NCBI GenBank assembly: GCA_018661145.1
Contig: JABJIU010000171.1
Coordinates: 1-9,352 of the forward strand
Source of the DNA: Pseudomonadota bacterium
Lineage (GTDB): Bacteria > Pseudomonadota > Gammaproteobacteria > Arenicellales > UBA868
Direction of reading: 5' to 3'
DNA length: 9,352 nucleotides
Part shown: piece after piece, positions 6,969 through 9,352 of the stretch
How the letters are laid out: each line of letters opens with the position of its first letter
How positions within the stretch are numbered: position 1 is the stretch's first letter
Notes under the pieces: generated by a model
Database searches by the model: none
What the model was told of the DNA's origin: nothing
Seen by the model: the letters and a program-made list of their open reading frames with translations, nothing else
Program-made: the position numbers and the translations under genes

Positions 6969-7349
6969 TTACTCGGCATCCAGTTCCGCAAACACCTTTT
7001 TCGCAATCCGATGGCACTCCACCGCCACCGGAACACCGCAGTAGATTGCGATCTGGCTCAGGATAGCTTTAAGCTCATCACGGGTAACGCCATTGACGAG
7101 GGCGCCCCGAAAATGCAGTTCCCACTCATGCATTCGATTAAGTGCTGCGATCATCGTGACATTGAGCATGCTGCGTGTCTTTCGGTCCAGCGTCTCGTCA
7201 CCCCAAACCGCGCCCCAGCAGTATTCGGTCAGCAGTTCCTGAAAATCGCGGGCGAATTCGCTGGCATTAGCCAGTGCATTATCCACATACTCAGCACCGA
7301 GCACGTCCCGGCGTGTCGCCAGACCCTTGTCAAACCGTTCCTGGTCCAT
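6969..7349 (-). CDS. Carboxymuconolactone decarboxylase family protein, PcaC-like
   Basis: PcaC decarboxylates 4-carboxymuconolactone to 3-oxoadipate enol-lactone in the protocatechuate branch of the beta-ketoadipate pathway. The 126-residue product covers the whole small all-helical domain and keeps PcaC-type segments: YCWGAVWGDETLDRKTRS, then ALNRMHEWELHFRGALVNGV (His74, Glu75, Glu77, His79), then IAIYCGVPVAVE. It has single cysteines at 44 and 104 and no CxxC, so it is not the redox-active AhpD type. The ATG at 7349 is preferred over TTG at 7361, because GGAG sits six bases before the ATG and would lie inside the longer reading. Its partner immediately upstream is a PcaD-like hydrolase, which acts directly after PcaC in that pathway. 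No pcaB, pcaGH, pcaIJ or pcaF is present, so the substrate may be only an analogue of carboxymuconolactone. Confidence 0.88.
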   Translation of the reverse strand: MDQERFDKGLATRRDVLGAEYVDNALANASEFARDFQELLTEYCWGAVWGDETLDRKTRSMLNVTMIAALNRMHEWELHFRGALVNGVTRDELKAILSQIAIYCGVPVAVECHRIAKKVFAELDAE

Positions 7350-7355
7350 AGAAAT

Positions 7356-7359
7356 CTCC
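7356..7359 (-). promoter_or_regulatory. Ribosome binding site deciding the CMD start
   Basis: On the minus strand GGAG lies six bases before the ATG at 7349. It immediately follows the first two bases of the rival TTG at 7361, which argues for the ATG. Confidence 0.6.
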
Positions 7360-7450
7360 AAATAAAAAGAAGTGTGATTATGCCCTGTAGCGCACCTGGA
7401 TGACTCGCTGACAGACTGCGCCCATCCGAGAAGTATGGGTTTCTCACACC

Positions 7451-8269
7451 CTAATGGTTGGCTTTAAGAAACTCAACGATTCGCGGGTTCACGGTTTCCG
7501 GTGCTTCCCACGATGCAAGGTGATGCAGGCCTGGCAATATGGCGAGTTCGGCATTATCGAGATCATCCACCATCCGTTTTGCGATAGCAGGGGTTGACCC
7601 CGGGTCATTCTCACCTGTCAGTACAAGCGACGGGCAGCGAACGTGCTTCAGAGCATCGCGCACAATGGCGTCTGCCTCGACCAACGCGGCGTAGGCGTGG
7701 GTATAGGCTTTGAGATCATTCGCCAGCAACTTGCTGCGAATCGTCTCGACCCGTTCTGGAAACTGTTTCCTGAACGCATCGTCAAACCATCGATCGACTG
7801 CCGCTGCGGCTACCGGACCGAGGCCCTCGTCACGGGTCAGCTGAAGACGACGGCGCATCCCAGCAAGTTCCTCCTCGGTTCGCCGGTACACCGTATTCAT
7901 CAACACCAACGTTCTCAGGCGGGATGGCGAGCCCCCGGCAAAAGCCTGACTGATCACACCTCCCATGGAGAGTCCCACGAGATGCAACTGCTCAATATTG
8001 AGGTATACCAGCAGCTCTTCCAGTTGCGTGACAAACGTCGTGATATCGTCGACAGGTCGAGACTCAGAGCGGCCATGCCCCAGCATGTCGTAGCGCACCA
8101 CACAGTATGACGCTTCCAGCGCCGCCATTTGCGGTTCCCACATGGTGTGATCGAGTCCCACACCATGGATCATCACCACGGGAACCTCGGCAGATTCACT
8201 GCCGCTGATTGTGTACCAGGTCCCATCAGGACTGAGTCCACTTCGGGCGTATTTTTCTCTCATAGGCAT
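7451..8269 (-). CDS. Alpha/beta hydrolase, 3-oxoadipate enol-lactonase (PcaD)-like
   Basis: This is a cytoplasmic serine hydrolase of 272 residues, the usual PcaD length. Visible elements are the oxyanion HGVGLDHTMW (His35-Gly36), GHGRS, the nucleophile Ser101 in GLSMGG, the acid Asp222 in LTGENDPGSTP, and His250 in LPGLHHLASWEAPE. In that last motif the usual GH has become HH. The triad is complete. PcaD opens 3-oxoadipate enol-lactone to 3-oxoadipate. RutD (aminoacrylate pathway) and meta-cleavage-product hydrolases have similar sequences, so the exact substrate is open. The PcaC-like gene directly downstream favours a lactone. The ATG at 8269 and a second at 8263 are both possible, and neither has a clear Shine-Dalgarno. 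It is the first gene of the four-gene minus-strand set, with a 101-base gap before the next gene, and diverges from the RidA gene. Confidence 0.9.
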   Translation of the reverse strand: MPMREKYARSGLSPDGTWYTISGSESAEVPVVMIHGVGLDHTMWEPQMAALEASYCVVRYDMLGHGRSESRPVDDITTFVTQLEELLVYLNIEQLHLVGLSMGGVISQAFAGGSPSRLRTLVLMNTVYRRTEEELAGMRRRLQLTRDEGLGPVAAAAVDRWFDDAFRKQFPERVETIRSKLLANDLKAYTHAYAALVEADAIVRDALKHVRCPSLVLTGENDPGSTPAIAKRMVDDLDNAELAILPGLHHLASWEAPETVNPRIVEFLKANH

Positions 8270-8280
8270 ATTTCAACTGG

Positions 8281-8307
8281 ATGACAGCTGCTGGAACAAG
8301 GTATAAC
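8281..8307. promoter_or_regulatory. Candidate divergent promoter region between hydrolase and RidA genes
   Basis: The two catabolic arms are separated by only 76 bases (8270-8345), so both promoters must lie there or inside the genes. On the plus strand ATGACA (8281-8286) and TATAAC (8302-8307) each match sigma-70 boxes at five of six positions, but the spacer is a short 15 bases. On the minus strand TATACC (8305-8300) overlaps the same spot. Shared control is likely by layout; the exact boxes are tentative. Confidence 0.3.
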
Positions 8308-8345
8308 TATGTTACTTTAACTGCTCATCGAGCCCTCCTGATCCA

Positions 8346-8741
8346 ATGCCTGATACCAAGAAAACCATTATCGGTAAACCACTGATCATTAACGGACGGC
8401 AACTGTCTCTATCCCGCGCTGTCAGGGCTGGGGATTTTGTTTTCCTCACGGGACAGGTGCCCATGCAGGATGGCCAGGTTATGACAAACGGCAGTATTGA
8501 GGAACAGACCCGCGCCTGCCTCGACAGTATCCACGAGACGCTAATTGAAGCAGGCTGTAGCCTTAAGGATATTGTCAAATCGATGGTGTGGCTGAAATCA
8601 AGGGAGGACTTTCCCGGCTTCGATTCAGTATATGCGGAGTACTTTCCGGAAGGTCCGCCAGCACGCTCCGCACTGGTCAGTGATTTTCTCGTGGATATCC
8701 GGGTAGAGATTGAGTGTGTCGCCTACCATCCACAAAGTTAG
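8346..8741 (+). CDS. RidA/YjgF/YER057c/UK114 family protein (imine/enamine deaminase)
   Basis: RidA proteins form trimers and hydrolyse reactive imines or enamines, such as 2-aminoacrylate, to keto acids and ammonia. Some members are dedicated pathway enzymes (RutC; 2-aminomuconate deaminase). The 131-residue product is a complete single domain with RAGDFVFLTGQVPM, EEQTRACLDSI, a central LKDIVKSMVWL strand, and PPARSALVSDFL. Arg107 in PPARSA is the carboxylate-binding arginine (Arg105 in E. coli RidA), and VEIECVAY carries Glu123 at the position equivalent to Glu120. So it belongs to the catalytically competent type. The ATG at 8346 has no visible Shine-Dalgarno on its strand. The ALDH gene starts 56 bases downstream. 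Being paired with an ALDH and opposite a degradation cluster suggests a pathway role rather than general housekeeping. Confidence 0.93.
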   Translation: MPDTKKTIIGKPLIINGRQLSLSRAVRAGDFVFLTGQVPMQDGQVMTNGSIEEQTRACLDSIHETLIEAGCSLKDIVKSMVWLKSREDFPGFDSVYAEYFPEGPPARSALVSDFLVDIRVEIECVAYHPQS

Positions 8742-8797
8742 CACCAACTGAAACCTGTACAGACTTACTAGATTCAAAAAAGGAAAGAGGCAAGCCA

Positions 8798-9352
8798 ATG
8801 GCTGAACTAAAGCGTTACCAGATGTATATCAACGGAGAATGGGTGGATGCCGAAAACGGTACAACCTTTACCAGCGTCAACCCCGCGACCGGGGAAACCT
8901 GGGCTGAAGTGCCCGAGGCATCAGAAGCCGATGTCAATCGAGCAGTAGAAGCTGCACACCGCGCCTTCAATGAGGGGTCATGGTCCACGCTGACGCCAAC
9001 GGCTCGAGGCAAGATGCTGCGCCGCCTTGCGGAGATCCTGGCAGAGCATTCCGAACCGCTGGGCCGTTGTGAAACAGTCGATACTGGAAAACTGTTTCAA
9101 GAAACCCGTTGGCAGGCCAACTATATCTCCGACTTCTTCCAATACTATGCAGGACTTGCCGACAAGGTAAGCGGGGAGACCCTGCCGATCGACAAGCCTG
9201 ACATGATGACGATGACGCTGCGCGAACCGCTCGGCGTGGTTGCCGCCGTGGTGCCCTGGAATTCGCAGTTGTTTCTCGTTGCCGTAAAGATCGGCCCGGC
9301 GCTGGCTGCTGGCAACACGGTCGTACTCAAGGCTTCTGAACATGCTTCGGCG
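8798..9352 (+). CDS. Aldehyde dehydrogenase (NAD(P)+-dependent), 5' part, cut by right edge
   Basis: ALDH enzymes oxidise an aldehyde to the acid with NAD or NADP. The frame from the ATG at 8798 stays open for 185 codons to the window end, roughly the first third to two fifths of a usual 480-500 residue enzyme. It begins with the family pattern MYINGEWV and VNPATGE. Then come ETVDTGKLFQE, a VSGETLP segment, the nucleotide-binding REPLGVVAAVVPWN (Pro153-Trp154-Asn155, with Asn155 in the active site) and GNTVVLKASEHAS, where Lys178 is the cofactor-binding lysine. The catalytic Glu and Cys lie beyond the window. GAGG (8787-8790) seven bases upstream supports the start. It follows the RidA gene by 56 bases and is probably co-transcribed with it. 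Its substrate is unknown; a semialdehyde made in the same pathway is the simplest idea. Confidence 0.92.
   Translation, partial: MAELKRYQMYINGEWVDAENGTTFTSVNPATGETWAEVPEASEADVNRAVEAAHRAFNEGSWSTLTPTARGKMLRRLAEILAEHSEPLGRCETVDTGKLFQETRWQANYISDFFQYYAGLADKVSGETLPIDKPDMMTMTLREPLGVVAAVVPWNSQLFLVAVKIGPALAAGNTVVLKASEHASA

Noticed and set aside
7422..7440. CCCAT...ATGGG inverted repeat between the hydrolase and CMD genes
   Set aside because: It has only five pairs around a nine-base loop and no T-run, so it is too weak to call a terminator or operator.
7643..8110. 155-codon open frame on the plus strand
   Set aside because: It is antisense to the alpha/beta hydrolase, which has a full catalytic triad; no recognisable domain is present.
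7451..8741. RutC/RutD pyrimidine-degradation pair (RidA plus alpha/beta hydrolase)
   Set aside because: The genes are divergent, no rutA, rutB or rutF is nearby, and the hydrolase sits with CMD, crotonase and PrpD-family genes, which are not part of Rut.
1..9352. Defence system, CRISPR array, prophage or transposon
   Set aside because: No repeats with spacers, transposase, integrase, nuclease or other defence domains were found on either strand; every substantial gene is metabolic or a chaperone.

Overview
The window reads as part of a bacterial chromosome, most likely from a gammaproteobacterium. The argument rests mainly on the acetylglutamate kinase, whose length and N-terminal extension match the arginine-sensitive Pseudomonas-type enzyme. 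Dense gene packing and moderately GC-rich coding support a bacterial chromosome. Genus cannot be told from this sequence. I found no tRNA, rRNA, CRISPR array, insertion sequence or phage gene.

Layout. At the left edge (1-153) an open frame with a hydrophobic stretch may be the tail of a gene that starts outside the window; this is doubtful. An amidase-signature hydrolase follows on the plus strand (162-1595). It ends 15 bases from the end of convergent argB (1611-2522, minus), the arginine-biosynthesis kinase. Upstream of argB on the same strand is an Hsp20 small heat-shock chaperone (2704-3153). It has a perfect 12-bp hairpin terminator, a strong ribosome binding site and a plausible sigma-32 promoter. 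A FAD-dependent amine/amino-acid oxidoreductase of the DAO family (3355-4656, plus) diverges from hsp20. It ends 14 bases from the next minus-strand gene.

The right half is a catabolic cluster. Four co-directional minus-strand genes are, in transcription order, a PcaD-like alpha/beta hydrolase (8269-7451), a PcaC-like carboxymuconolactone decarboxylase (7349-6969), an AUH-like enoyl-CoA hydratase (6881-6090) and an MmgE/PrpD-family enzyme (6038-4671). Across a 76-base intergenic region a RidA-family imine deaminase (8346-8741) diverges. It is followed by an aldehyde dehydrogenase (8798 onward) cut by the right edge.

How the genes may work together is inference. The cluster has the parts for breaking down a small cyclic or unsaturated, probably nitrogen-containing acid: imine hydrolysis (RidA), aldehyde oxidation (ALDH), decarboxylation (CMD), ester or enol-lactone opening (hydrolase), and hydration of unsaturated acyl-CoA (crotonase). 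The PrpD-family dehydratase, decarboxylase or epimerase acts at an unknown step. The DAO oxidoreductase and the amidase could supply related nitrogenous substrates. No ring-cleavage oxygenase, CoA ligase or transferase, transporter or regulator is visible, so no substrate can be named. The individual families are all known; what is uncommon is the combination.
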